Virus record (IMG/VR): IMGVR_UViG_3300025889_014311
Span: 1-24,679 of that record
Source: a virus
Strand: one strand, 5' to 3'
Length of the DNA: 24,679 bases
This document shows positions 1 through 7,119 of the stretch, one piece after another. The notes under the pieces are model-generated. The model was not told where the DNA came from, made no database searches, and was given only the letters and a program-made list of their open reading frames with translations. Both the position numbers and the translations under genes were made by a program. Each line of letters starts with the position of its first letter. The stretch's first letter is position 1.

Positions 1-2
1 AC

Positions 3-299
3 ATGCCAAAGTTTAATGCGAGAAGAGGTATAGAAGGAGTAAAGAAGAAAGCTAAGAAACTTCCTGGACAAGTGGTGAAACAATTGCCTAACGCTGCCAT
101 GGTGTTTGGTGGGGGACTAGCTGTTACTCGATTAGCTGGGAGAGGAGTGATGAAGGCTGCGGGGAAGGCAGGAGCGAAGAAGGTAATCAAGAAAGGAACA
201 AAGAAAAAGACACTTGATACAGGCAACGCATACTGGAATCGTGTACAACGATACGAACAAGAAGCACGAAAAGCAGCTAAGGATAGACGAAGAAAGTAA
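3..299 (+). CDS. Small lysine/arginine-rich protein upstream of terminase
   Basis: A 98-residue, strongly basic protein that I do not recognise. Lys/Arg clusters lie at both ends, around a short Gly/Ala/Val-rich hydrophobic stretch (about residues 31-55). The C-terminal 30 residues look helical and charged. Its stop overlaps the terminase start (TAATG), so the two are probably translationally coupled. The position just before terL is where a small terminase subunit often sits, but I see no helix-turn-helix and the composition fits a nucleic-acid-binding or minor virion protein as well. The ATG is the third base of the window, so a longer upstream form cannot be excluded. Confidence 0.6.
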   Translation: MPKFNARRGIEGVKKKAKKLPGQVVKQLPNAAMVFGGGLAVTRLAGRGVMKAAGKAGAKKVIKKGTKKKTLDTGNAYWNRVQRYEQEARKAAKDRRRK

Positions 300-1867
300 T
301 GGCTTACTATGAGACTGTTTGGGAGAAGTTAGGTAAACAGATATTGGAAGGGAAGAAGGTCGGGGAGATAGAGTTGAAGGGGAAGAAGTTTAAATTCAAC
401 TACACCACGGAGGAGTTTGTTGAAGTAGCCCGCAAGAGTGGGTGGGATGATGAGTATGAGTATTTAGGAGAAACAGTTACCTTAGAGGATATCGCCCTAC
501 GGTACATTCCCACGCAAGCTAATTTTATATCTGACTTTTCATCTGATTTTTGTTTAAACTCTGGAGGCTTTGGTTCAGGGAAGTCTTTAGCTTTGTATAT
601 TAAATTAATACTGTTGTGTAAATGTTTTCCTGGTAACCGTGTGCTCCTGGGGAGAAAGACACTCTCAGACATTGATCGTGCGGTACTACCTGAACTCTTT
701 GATCTCATGCCTCCTAGTTGGTATGAACATCGAGTCAAGGATGGGTTAATAAATTTTTCAAATGGTTCGCAGATCATTCTATTTGGGTTAGATGCCATGC
801 AGTCAGGTGGTATAGCTGACATAAAGAAGGCCCAACAGAAATTAAAGTCACTCAACTTAGGTGCCTACTTTATTGATCAGTTGGAAGAGGTGGAGTACGA
901 AGTGTTTGAAGTCCTCAACAGTCGTCTTCGTCGGACCGATATACCGTTTCGTCAGGGGAACATGGACTGCAACCCTGCAAACTTCTGGGCCTACCACCAA
1001 TTTAAATTAAAACAGATGTGGGTTGGTGACGGGTGGAAAGATGATCCCCATAGTCACTCTACGTTGTACGAAACTTCGATGCTCTATAACCCCCACTTGC
1101 CAGGGGACTACATTCGTAAACAACTATCGATGAACGATGAGTATGTCAGACGGTTTGTGTTGGGTGAATGGTCAACTGATGTATTACTGAAGGGGACAGT
1201 GTTTGCCAAAGAACACATTCAAAAGTTAGAAGCCCTGCGGAAGCAACCAATTGCTAATGAGGAAGGCTGTGAAATTTATGAACAACCTCGCTCTGGCTTG
1301 GAGTATAGAATTGGAGTAGACCCCAGTGAAGGAGTCACCGACCCTGCCTCTATTTCAGTGGTTAGTAGTGAAGGTAGGAAGGTCGCTAAGTTCAATGGCA
1401 AAGTCCCCATACAAGCGTTAGCTGATCGGGTGAAGTTTTTGTACTACAAATATGGCAAGCCCCTGATTGTTCCTGAAAGTAATTCATCGGGGACTGCGTT
1501 GATAAGAGAGATACGGGATTTACGAGTCTACCGTAGACGGCAACTGGAATACAAGACCGATATTGAAACGGAGAAGTTAGGCTTCCGTACTAGTTGGGAA
1601 ACTAAAAGTCAGTTAATTGATCACTTTCAAAAATTACTACGGCAGGAGATACCAAAAATATATGATCACAAAACTATTGAAGAAATGAAATCGTTCATGT
1701 GGAGTAACGAAGCTACCAAGCAAGGCGCAGGAGCAGCCAGAGGATTTCACGATGATGATGTGATGAGTACCCTCCTTGCCTACTGGGACTTTAGCCCCGA
1801 GCGCGTGGAACGAGTAGAAGCTGCGAAAGCTGCACCCGTCTATCGAAAACGATTCCAATATGCCTAA
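299..1867 (+). CDS. terL: Terminase large subunit (DNA packaging ATPase/nuclease)
   Basis: This is the motor protein that pumps DNA into the prohead and cuts the concatemer. The N-terminal ATPase has a Walker A loop GGFGSGKS at residues 89-96. A Walker B-like strand FIDQLEEV lies at about 191-198, followed by a coupling-type motif MDCNPANFW at about 222-230. The C-terminal RNase H-like nuclease shows the expected acidic residues: Asp341 in GVDPSEG, Glu393 in VPESN and the Asp cluster 485-487 in HDDDVMS. Length (522 aa) is normal for the family. It starts on the stop of the preceding gene, and it is followed at once by an extended -10 box and a small gene before the portal. Confidence 0.96.
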   Translation: MAYYETVWEKLGKQILEGKKVGEIELKGKKFKFNYTTEEFVEVARKSGWDDEYEYLGETVTLEDIALRYIPTQANFISDFSSDFCLNSGGFGSGKSLALYIKLILLCKCFPGNRVLLGRKTLSDIDRAVLPELFDLMPPSWYEHRVKDGLINFSNGSQIILFGLDAMQSGGIADIKKAQQKLKSLNLGAYFIDQLEEVEYEVFEVLNSRLRRTDIPFRQGNMDCNPANFWAYHQFKLKQMWVGDGWKDDPHSHSTLYETSMLYNPHLPGDYIRKQLSMNDEYVRRFVLGEWSTDVLLKGTVFAKEHIQKLEALRKQPIANEEGCEIYEQPRSGLEYRIGVDPSEGVTDPASISVVSSEGRKVAKFNGKVPIQALADRVKFLYYKYGKPLIVPESNSSGTALIREIRDLRVYRRRQLEYKTDIETEKLGFRTSWETKSQLIDHFQKLLRQEIPKIYDHKTIEEMKSFMWSNEATKQGAGAARGFHDDDVMSTLLAYWDFSPERVERVEAAKAAPVYRKRFQYA

Positions 1868-1868
1868 A

Positions 1869-1877
1869 TGGTATAAT
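1869..1877 (+). promoter_or_regulatory. Extended -10 promoter TGGTATAAT
   Basis: A perfect TATAAT (1872-1877) with the TG of an extended -10 lies one base after the terL stop codon. There is no recognisable -35 hexamer about 17 nt upstream. Only 8 nt separate it from the ATG at 1886, so transcription would begin at or next to the start codon. It is one of five such sites in the window. The motif is seen directly; promoter activity is inferred. Confidence 0.65.
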
Positions 1878-1885
1878 ATTTGCGT

Positions 1886-2044
1886 ATGCCAACAAAGAAA
1901 AAAACTACCAAAACAGTAACCAAGAACGTGGTTGCTAAAAAAGAAGAAAAAGTTGATTTCCTCGCCACTGGAGCAGCTCCAGAACTTCATCCAGAGTTTG
2001 ATCCAGATATACCCGTGAGAAAACAACGACATTTAATTCGTTAA
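1886..2044 (+). CDS. 52-aa lysine-rich small protein between terL and portal
   Basis: A short reading frame of 52 codons filling the gap between terL and the portal gene. Its N-terminal 20 residues are almost all Lys, Thr and Val (starting MPTKKKTTKTV). The rest is acidic and proline-containing, ending RKQRHLIR. It has its own TGGTATAAT box 8 nt before the ATG, and its stop ends one base before the portal ATG, an operon-like fit that supports a real gene. There is no Shine-Dalgarno. Function is unknown; the lysine-rich start recalls the first protein of the window but I see no clear homology. Confidence 0.6.
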   Translation: MPTKKKTTKTVTKNVVAKKEEKVDFLATGAAPELHPEFDPDIPVRKQRHLIR

Positions 2045-2045
2045 A

Positions 2046-3854
2046 ATGAGTGTTACCACCTTACGTCAAATTAATCACGAACTTGAGTCTTTCAAAACGA
2101 GAGATATTCAAGTCGTGCCTGGTCTTCGTTTCTCACAGTACGAGACGATTAGAACCATCCACTTCTATTACAACTCTAAGTTTGAAACGGGACCAATTGA
2201 CGATGAGGGTGATCGCAAATACTTTTTAAATATTGTAAAGAACCCGTGTAAGGTGTTCTCTAAAGCGATTGATTTTGATACCAAGAATATTCGTCTCCTC
2301 ACTGTCGGTGGTGGTGACCCCTTAAAGACCTGGTTCATGGAACGGGACTTGAAGTTCTGGATGCGGGACAAACAATTTGGTCAAGTCCTCAATCGTATTT
2401 TCAAAGAACTGCCAATTTACGGCACAGTCGTTCTCAAGATCGTTAACGGGACACCGTACTTTGTAGACCTTCGTAACTTTATTGTCGATCCATCTGCAGA
2501 AGACCTTGAGTCAGCCAGTTACATAATTGAAAAATACAACTACACCATTCCTCAGTTCCGTAGAGTCGCTAAAGAAATGAAGTGGCCAGAAGCTAAGGTG
2601 GAAGAAACTATTGCTGAGTTTCGCAAGATGAAGGACCACTCTCATATTCGGGTGTATGAACGATACGGGGAATTGAACATGACCCCCGATACAGATGAAA
2701 ATAACTGGAGCTACCGTCGGGTGTACATTGCTGACGTGGGGGTTGATGAGTTAGACAACTACGGTCGTATTCAAGTCCATCACGCAGGAGTCGAACTCAG
2801 TAACGAAGAATTTTCACCTGAGAAATTAACCAATACCTACTGGGAATTTCATGCTGAAAAGACTGCGGGTCGGTGGTTAGGAATTGGTGTCGTTGAAGCT
2901 CTGTTTGAACCACAAATTAGACAGAATGAACTCTCTAACCTGCAAGCCAAGACCTCCTACTGGGCAGCCCTTCGTGTCTTCCAAACCAGGGATGCGGGGA
3001 TCAACCGTAACCTTCTCTCAGATGTCCGTAACGGTGAGATCATAAACGTTGACTCCGAGATTACTCAGATTGACATGAGTGACCGTAACCTCGCCTTCTT
3101 TAATCAAGACGAGAACAAGTGGATGCGGAACCGAGACGAACTGACGTTTTCATACGATGTGGTCCAGGGTGAACGACTCCCCGCAGGAACGCCTCTCGGT
3201 TCAGCTGAACTCGCAGTCTCACAAACCCTCTCTTACTTTGAAGGGATTCAAGAGAACGTCGCGATGCGGGTAAAGGAAATGCTCTACAAAGTAATCATCC
3301 CGCAGTTCTCTAAAGAGATGTCTACCGAGCATCACCTTCGTTTAGTTGGTCAAGATTTAGATAAATATGTGGAACTGGTCAGAAATGAATTTGTCTTTAC
3401 AGAAGTGATCCGCCTTGCAGTTGGAGGTGTCTTTGTAACGGAAGAGGAGAAAGAAGCCATTGGTCTTGCCGTCCAGGAATCAATCAAGCAGGGCAACGAA
3501 AAGTTACTTACGGTTCCCGTGTCGTTCTACAAAGATATTAAATACGATGTGGAGATTGATATTACTGGAGAAAGCATTGATACCCGAGTCCGTTCAGCTA
3601 CTTTGTTTGCCATTCTCCAAGCCATTACTGCCGACCCAACTGTCTTAGAAGATCCGATCAAGCGCAAGTTCCTCTACACGATGGGCGAAGACGGTGGTAT
3701 AAATATGAATGATTACTTGGACTCAATTCCTGCCACTCCAAGTACTGTAGCTTCGCCTGAAGAACAAGTAAATGCTCGAGGTAGAGCAGGTGGTGGAGTT
3801 TCCGCCCCAGCCCTTGGACAACAAATCCCAGGTCCACAAATGCAAACATTATGA
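2046..3854 (+). CDS. Portal protein
   Basis: The dodecameric ring at the capsid vertex through which DNA enters and leaves. It has 602 residues, in the range of larger portals, and sits directly between terL and scaffold/capsid genes as expected. The central region around residues 275-300 (RWLGIGVVEALF then QIRQNELSN) has the conserved portal pattern of a glycine-rich turn followed by the long helix. A helical C-terminal part (about 390-540) fits the crown/wing helices. The last 40 residues are a flexible Pro/Gly/Ala tail. It starts one base after the preceding small gene and has no Shine-Dalgarno. Its stop overlaps the next start (ATGA). The call rests on synteny plus sequence character. Confidence 0.88.
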   Translation: MSVTTLRQINHELESFKTRDIQVVPGLRFSQYETIRTIHFYYNSKFETGPIDDEGDRKYFLNIVKNPCKVFSKAIDFDTKNIRLLTVGGGDPLKTWFMERDLKFWMRDKQFGQVLNRIFKELPIYGTVVLKIVNGTPYFVDLRNFIVDPSAEDLESASYIIEKYNYTIPQFRRVAKEMKWPEAKVEETIAEFRKMKDHSHIRVYERYGELNMTPDTDENNWSYRRVYIADVGVDELDNYGRIQVHHAGVELSNEEFSPEKLTNTYWEFHAEKTAGRWLGIGVVEALFEPQIRQNELSNLQAKTSYWAALRVFQTRDAGINRNLLSDVRNGEIINVDSEITQIDMSDRNLAFFNQDENKWMRNRDELTFSYDVVQGERLPAGTPLGSAELAVSQTLSYFEGIQENVAMRVKEMLYKVIIPQFSKEMSTEHHLRLVGQDLDKYVELVRNEFVFTEVIRLAVGGVFVTEEEKEAIGLAVQESIKQGNEKLLTVPVSFYKDIKYDVEIDITGESIDTRVRSATLFAILQAITADPTVLEDPIKRKFLYTMGEDGGINMNDYLDSIPATPSTVASPEEQVNARGRAGGGVSAPALGQQIPGPQMQTL

Positions 3855-4084
3855 TTTCAGAAAAGCATCAAATGCTTTTACAGCAACTGTCAAAGACAGC
3901 CTACGGTGAAGCGTTATTAGAGCTGTATCACGAAGAAATGGAGGATCTCAAAGATGTGACCAAGTGTACATCTTGGGAAGATACGGTCGGGAGACAACAC
4001 GCTGTCAAGACGTTAACTCGGGTGATGTCTTTTATGTTAAAGGACAAAACTCCACAAACAAAAAGTAAGTCACAATACACGTGA
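3851..4084 (+). CDS. 77-aa hypothetical protein between portal and scaffold
   Basis: A small, mostly helical, charged protein (77 aa) that I do not recognise. It has no signal peptide, membrane segment or metal-binding cysteine pattern (only one Cys). It overlaps the portal stop by ATGA, so it is probably made by translational coupling. Its own TGA stop forms the first bases of the TGATATAAT box at 4082-4090. The position between portal and scaffold suggests an accessory head-assembly or head-completion role, but this is positional inference only. Confidence 0.6.
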   Translation: MISEKHQMLLQQLSKTAYGEALLELYHEEMEDLKDVTKCTSWEDTVGRQHAVKTLTRVMSFMLKDKTPQTKSKSQYT

Positions 4085-4098
4085 TATAATTTTCACGT
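4078..4098 (+). promoter_or_regulatory. Extended -10 box inside an inverted repeat, upstream of scaffold
   Basis: TGATATAAT (4082-4090) lies in the loop of a perfect 6-bp inverted repeat, ACGTGA (4079-4084) and TCACGT (4093-4098). Nineteen bases from 4078 match the site at 13033 with a single mismatch. The TGA of the box is the stop codon of the upstream gene. Transcription would start near 4097, giving a leader of about 25 nt before a 9-codon reading frame. Promoter function and any regulator binding are inferred. Confidence 0.65.
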
Positions 4099-4120
4099 AC
4101 AAGGGACTAAACCCGTAAAA

Positions 4121-4150
4121 ATGAATAATAGACTAAACTATTCAAAATGA
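4121..4150 (+). CDS. Nine-codon leader reading frame coupled to the scaffold gene
   Basis: ATG at 4121 opens a nine-residue frame (MNNRLNYSK) whose TGA overlaps the scaffold ATG as ATGA. The scaffold gene has no Shine-Dalgarno, and this tiny frame would deliver ribosomes to its start. The same ATGA arrangement joins several full-length genes in the window. An 8-base direct repeat GACTAAAC occurs just before the frame (4105) and inside it (4131). That the leader is translated is inferred; so short a frame could also be chance. Confidence 0.3.
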   Translation: MNNRLNYSK

Positions 4151-4746
4151 ATCCAGAAGAAAAGGAGAACGACACTCCACAAAACGAATCGGAAGTAGTA
4201 GAGCCAGAGTCTACTGAGGAAGTTGTTGAAGAGGGGGTAGAAGAGTCTACTCCTACAGACAACAAAGAACTACAATCTGCACTTGCTCAAAAGGAGCGGT
4301 TCAGAGATAAGTTCGAAAAAGCCGAGGCTGAAAGAAGAGCTTTAGAAAAAAAGCTCAATCAGTCTATAACTGGGGGACAAGTAGAAGAAGCAGCCCGTAC
4401 TGTTGAAGAATTTATCGACATCAGTACGTCTCTTGACGGCCTTGACCAGAGAGAGAAAGCTTACCTTGCTGAACAGCATCGTTTGTCGGGCAAACCACTC
4501 AAGGACATTAGGGAGAGTGAAGACTTCCAACTCTGGGATGAAGCCTATCGGACTCGTTTAGAGAAAGAAGCAGCTCTTCGTCCGAACGCAACTCAGGTTG
4601 TTGAGGACGAGCCACAAACTTTGCAGCAACGGTTGAGAAACGCTACCGCAGCAGAGAAAGAAAAGATTTTAACGGAAGCAGGTTTGTATAAATCCCCTCG
4701 TCCAAAAACAGATCGAGTTGATATCGGGAAAAAGATATCAGGATAA
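4147..4746 (+). CDS. Capsid scaffolding-like protein
   Basis: A 199-residue, Glu/Lys-rich, low-hydrophobicity protein immediately before the major capsid gene, the classic place for a scaffold. The first 40 residues are extremely acidic. Residues about 45-75 are a likely coiled coil rich in Lys, Glu and Ala, and the C-terminal 30 residues are basic (PRPKTDRVDIGKK), fitting the coat-binding helix of scaffolds. It resembles the so-called phage minor structural/scaffold proteins that precede HK97-fold coats. No protease motif is seen, so the scaffold is probably not a protease fusion. Its stop TAA lies within a -10-like GATAAT ahead of the capsid gene. Confidence 0.78.
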   Translation: MNPEEKENDTPQNESEVVEPESTEEVVEEGVEESTPTDNKELQSALAQKERFRDKFEKAEAERRALEKKLNQSITGGQVEEAARTVEEFIDISTSLDGLDQREKAYLAEQHRLSGKPLKDIRESEDFQLWDEAYRTRLEKEAALRPNATQVVEDEPQTLQQRLRNATAAEKEKILTEAGLYKSPRPKTDRVDIGKKISG

Positions 4747-4754
4747 TAATTATC
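4742..4754 (+). promoter_or_regulatory. Palindrome with -10-like GATAAT before capsid gene
   Basis: GATAAT at 4742-4747, one base, then ATTATC at 4749-4754 make a perfect 6-bp inverted repeat ending one base before the capsid ATG at 4756. GATAAT is one base from the -10 consensus and ends 8 nt before the ATG, the same spacing as two of the five clear sites. It lacks the upstream TG, so it is a weaker promoter candidate. It could also be an operator or simply AT-rich sequence. Confidence 0.4.
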
Positions 4755-4755
4755 A

Positions 4756-5700
4756 ATGACTCAAGTTATCACTAACGATGTAAGTGCCATCCAGCCAGAG
4801 ATATGGTCATCTATGGTGCAGGTACCGTTGTACAAGAGTCTTGTTGCTATGGAGGTTGCCAGCCTACGTCTATCTGAAACCGTTAAATACGGTGACACGG
4901 TACACGTACCACGATTTGGTGATCTTTCAGCACAGACCTATACACCAGGTACTACCATCACAGCGACTGCTCAAGACTGGGCGTTCGATACTCTTGTAGT
5001 ATCAACGTACAAGCACGTTACATTCTATGTGGATGATCCACGATCACTCACAGTGAATGTAGACCAAGCTCGTGAACTAGCTACTGAGGCTGCCTACCAG
5101 CTCAAGGATGTCATCGACCAGCACGTTTTTGCAAACGTTACTGGTGCAGATGGTTTCGTTGCAGCAGACGATGCTGATATTCTTGGCGGAACAAATGCCA
5201 AGCCAGTATCTGCAGGTACCGCCAACATCATCAACATCTTCGCTGGAGCCCGTAAGGTGCTTCGTAACCGAAATGTTGAAGAGACAGGTGACTGGTGCGC
5301 TGTTGTAACCCCAAAGATTGCTGCCGACATCGAGATCAAGGCTGCAAACGTGGGCTTCAACGTAGCTGACGCAACCTTGCGAAATGGCTACGCTGGAGAC
5401 TTCATGGGCTTCCAAGTGTACATCTCAAACAACTTGCCATCAGGTAAGATGACTGCTATTGCACCAGGTGCAGGAGGCGTTACCGCTACTGGACTTTCAG
5501 CAACTACTGGTCTATCTGTCTACTTTGGTAAGAAAAACACCATTGATGTAGTAATGTTGGCTGAACCAGCTCTCGAAATTCGCAAGAAGGACGATATGAT
5601 TGGTTCTAACTTCATTACCTGGACGGTATATGGTTCTAGCGTGTTCACCAAGAACCGCTCACGAGGAATCAATATGCCAATCGGTGCAGGATTCTATTAA
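4756..5700 (+). CDS. Major capsid protein (HK97-fold coat)
   Basis: The main shell protein, 314 aa. The N-terminus has the pattern common to P22/N4-type coats: PEIWS at residues 14-18 in the first helix, then the E-loop-like stretch YGDTVHVPRFGDL at about 45-57 followed by a Thr-rich beta segment. A long helix (about 103-128) is the spine helix. The C-terminal half is Ala/Gly/Val/Thr-rich, as expected of A-domain strands, and ends with a conserved-looking basic Arg-Gly segment. It follows the scaffold by 9 bases and is followed by a stem-loop. There is no cleavable propeptide of the HK97 protease type. No Shine-Dalgarno precedes the ATG, which is odd for the most abundant virion protein. Confidence 0.9.
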   Translation: MTQVITNDVSAIQPEIWSSMVQVPLYKSLVAMEVASLRLSETVKYGDTVHVPRFGDLSAQTYTPGTTITATAQDWAFDTLVVSTYKHVTFYVDDPRSLTVNVDQARELATEAAYQLKDVIDQHVFANVTGADGFVAADDADILGGTNAKPVSAGTANIINIFAGARKVLRNRNVEETGDWCAVVTPKIAADIEIKAANVGFNVADATLRNGYAGDFMGFQVYISNNLPSGKMTAIAPGAGGVTATGLSATTGLSVYFGKKNTIDVVMLAEPALEIRKKDDMIGSNFITWTVYGSSVFTKNRSRGINMPIGAGFY

Positions 5701-5711
5701 ACCGAATTGGT

Positions 5712-5750
5712 TGTGTGCTACTCTCTTCTCAGTATGGGGAGTGGCACATA
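5712..5750 (+). terminator. Stem-loop after the capsid gene, without a T-run
   Basis: TGTGCTACTC (5714-5723) pairs with GAGTGGCACA (5739-5748) over 10 bp with one G-T wobble. It can extend by a couple of pairs at each end, leaving a loop of about 10 nt. It lies 13 bases after the coat stop, in the only gap of notable length (73 nt). No run of T follows, so it is not a textbook intrinsic terminator. It may instead attenuate transcription or protect the 3' end of capsid mRNA. The fold is seen in the sequence; the role is inferred. Confidence 0.45.
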
Positions 5751-5773
5751 CTGGGCACAACTAACTTAAATTT

Positions 5774-6007
5774 ATGTTTGAAAATCTAATACAAAAATTC
5801 AATCGCTTTAGAGCGAGAAGGGCACTCATCAGTCGTTACCTTTACTTAAATGAGGTAGACAAACTGATGGAGGAATATACCACGGCTAATCTTCTTGAGG
5901 GTGGTTCAGAAGAATTTCTTAAACAGGGTCGTAAATCTTTATCTGAAAACCAAGGAAGGCAAAGAGAGCAGACTAAATTAATAGAATTTCTAAGAAAAGT
6001 GAAATGA
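5774..6007 (+). CDS. 77-aa basic helical protein at the start of the sugar cassette
   Basis: A 77-residue, predominantly helical protein with an Arg-rich beginning (FNRFRARRALISRYLYL) and a charged remainder. I do not recognise a family and see no membrane segment. It follows the capsid gene by 73 bases containing the stem-loop. Its TGA overlaps the ATG of the next glycosyltransferase gene (ATGA), so it is the first gene of the cassette transcript as far as can be seen. It could be a small head protein left at the junction or a cassette accessory protein. There is no Shine-Dalgarno and no TATAAT box. Confidence 0.6.
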   Translation: MFENLIQKFNRFRARRALISRYLYLNEVDKLMEEYTTANLLEGGSEEFLKQGRKSLSENQGRQREQTKLIEFLRKVK

Positions 6008-7119
6008 AAATTTTATTTATGCTCGATAGCCAGATGGCATTTATGTCAGGTATCTGGTCCCATCGGTGCGAATCTCCATCTTTAGCGCTGGGCAAACGTG
6101 GTCATGCGGTAAAGCAAGTAGCAATTGGTAATGAAATACCTGAAGAACTTATGGAATGGCCAGATGTGGTCATTTTTGGTAGGTCATACCCTACTCAGTA
6201 CACTCCAATTAAGTTCATGGAGGACTACAAAAAACGCGGTAAGCGCGTATTGTATGACATGGATGATGATTTTTGGTCAGTAGCTGATGATAATCCTTCA
6301 GTTCTTGTCTCAAATGCCCACAAAGATCAATACGAAGGCATGATCAACGTAGCCGATGCGGTGATTTCCCCTTCCCATGTCCTCCTAAAGAAGTTTAGAA
6401 AACACTTCAAGAAAGACGGGTTCTTCTGTCCTAATGGGATTCCGTTTGATGAATATCTAGAACGTCCACACGACAATGCAGATACGCTAAAGATCGGGTA
6501 CATGGGGGCCGCGTCCCACTGGAAGGACCTTCAATTAATTGGTGAGGTGATTGCTGAGTTGAATAAGAAGTATGACTTTCTCTTTACTATTTATGGATTA
6601 ACGGGGGAACCATTAGAATCTGCCATCTATACCTACAATAAAATTCTGGCTCATAACTTCCAACCTGAAAAACGGAAGTATCACCAGGCAGCAATAGACT
6701 TCTACAAACAATTAGAAGGAACCAGAATGTGGCACGTGCCGTTTATGCCACCAGAACTCCATCCTCGGACCCTACGCATGTGCGACCTAGACATTGGCCT
6801 GGCTCCACTTGAAGACACTGAATTTAACCGTGGAAAATCCAACATTAAATTCTACGAGTACGCTGCGGTAGGAACTATGACAGTCGCTTCAGATGTGCTT
6901 CCGTATAAAGATGAGGTAAATTATCTCGTCAAAAACACTCATAAGGATTGGTATAACAAGTTAGAGAAGTTAATCTTATATCCTGATCTGCGAAAGAAGA
7001 AACTAAAGGAACAGCAAGACTGGGTGAAAAAACATCGTTCTCTTGAGGCTATCGGCATTGATTGGGAATTAGCGTGTCAACGGCCAGGAGGTCTGAAGGT
7101 AAGGAATCAAGAACGATGA
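6004..7119 (+). CDS. GT-B glycosyltransferase, GT4-like
   Basis: A cytosolic sugar transferase of 371 aa with the two-domain GT-B outline. The N-terminal half opens with the strand MKILFMLD and includes VLYDMDDDFW at about 81-90, a pattern common in GT4-type enzymes that bind peptidoglycan or polysaccharide acceptors. The C-terminal nucleotide-binding half has GYMGAASHWKD (about 164) and the signature LDIGLAPLED ... KFYEYAAVG (about 262-288), where the second glutamate of the EX7E-like motif would contact the sugar nucleotide. Donor and acceptor cannot be read from sequence. It overlaps its neighbours at both ends (ATGA at 6004 and at 7116), so it is embedded in the cassette transcript. Confidence 0.85.
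   Translation: MKILFMLDSQMAFMSGIWSHRCESPSLALGKRGHAVKQVAIGNEIPEELMEWPDVVIFGRSYPTQYTPIKFMEDYKKRGKRVLYDMDDDFWSVADDNPSVLVSNAHKDQYEGMINVADAVISPSHVLLKKFRKHFKKDGFFCPNGIPFDEYLERPHDNADTLKIGYMGAASHWKDLQLIGEVIAELNKKYDFLFTIYGLTGEPLESAIYTYNKILAHNFQPEKRKYHQAAIDFYKQLEGTRMWHVPFMPPELHPRTLRMCDLDIGLAPLEDTEFNRGKSNIKFYEYAAVGTMTVASDVLPYKDEVNYLVKNTHKDWYNKLEKLILYPDLRKKKLKEQQDWVKKHRSLEAIGIDWELACQRPGGLKVRNQER

Noticed and set aside
5094-5415. Reverse-strand reading frames inside the capsid gene
   Set aside because: They are opposite-strand shadows of a confident coat gene, Ser/Val/Cys-rich with no family features; the same holds for other reverse frames across the window.
7062-7115. Longer N-terminus for the GT-B-fold gene
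   Set aside because: The 18 extra residues are the other-frame reading of the previous gene; ATG 7116 gives the ATGA overlap seen elsewhere and a normal first strand.
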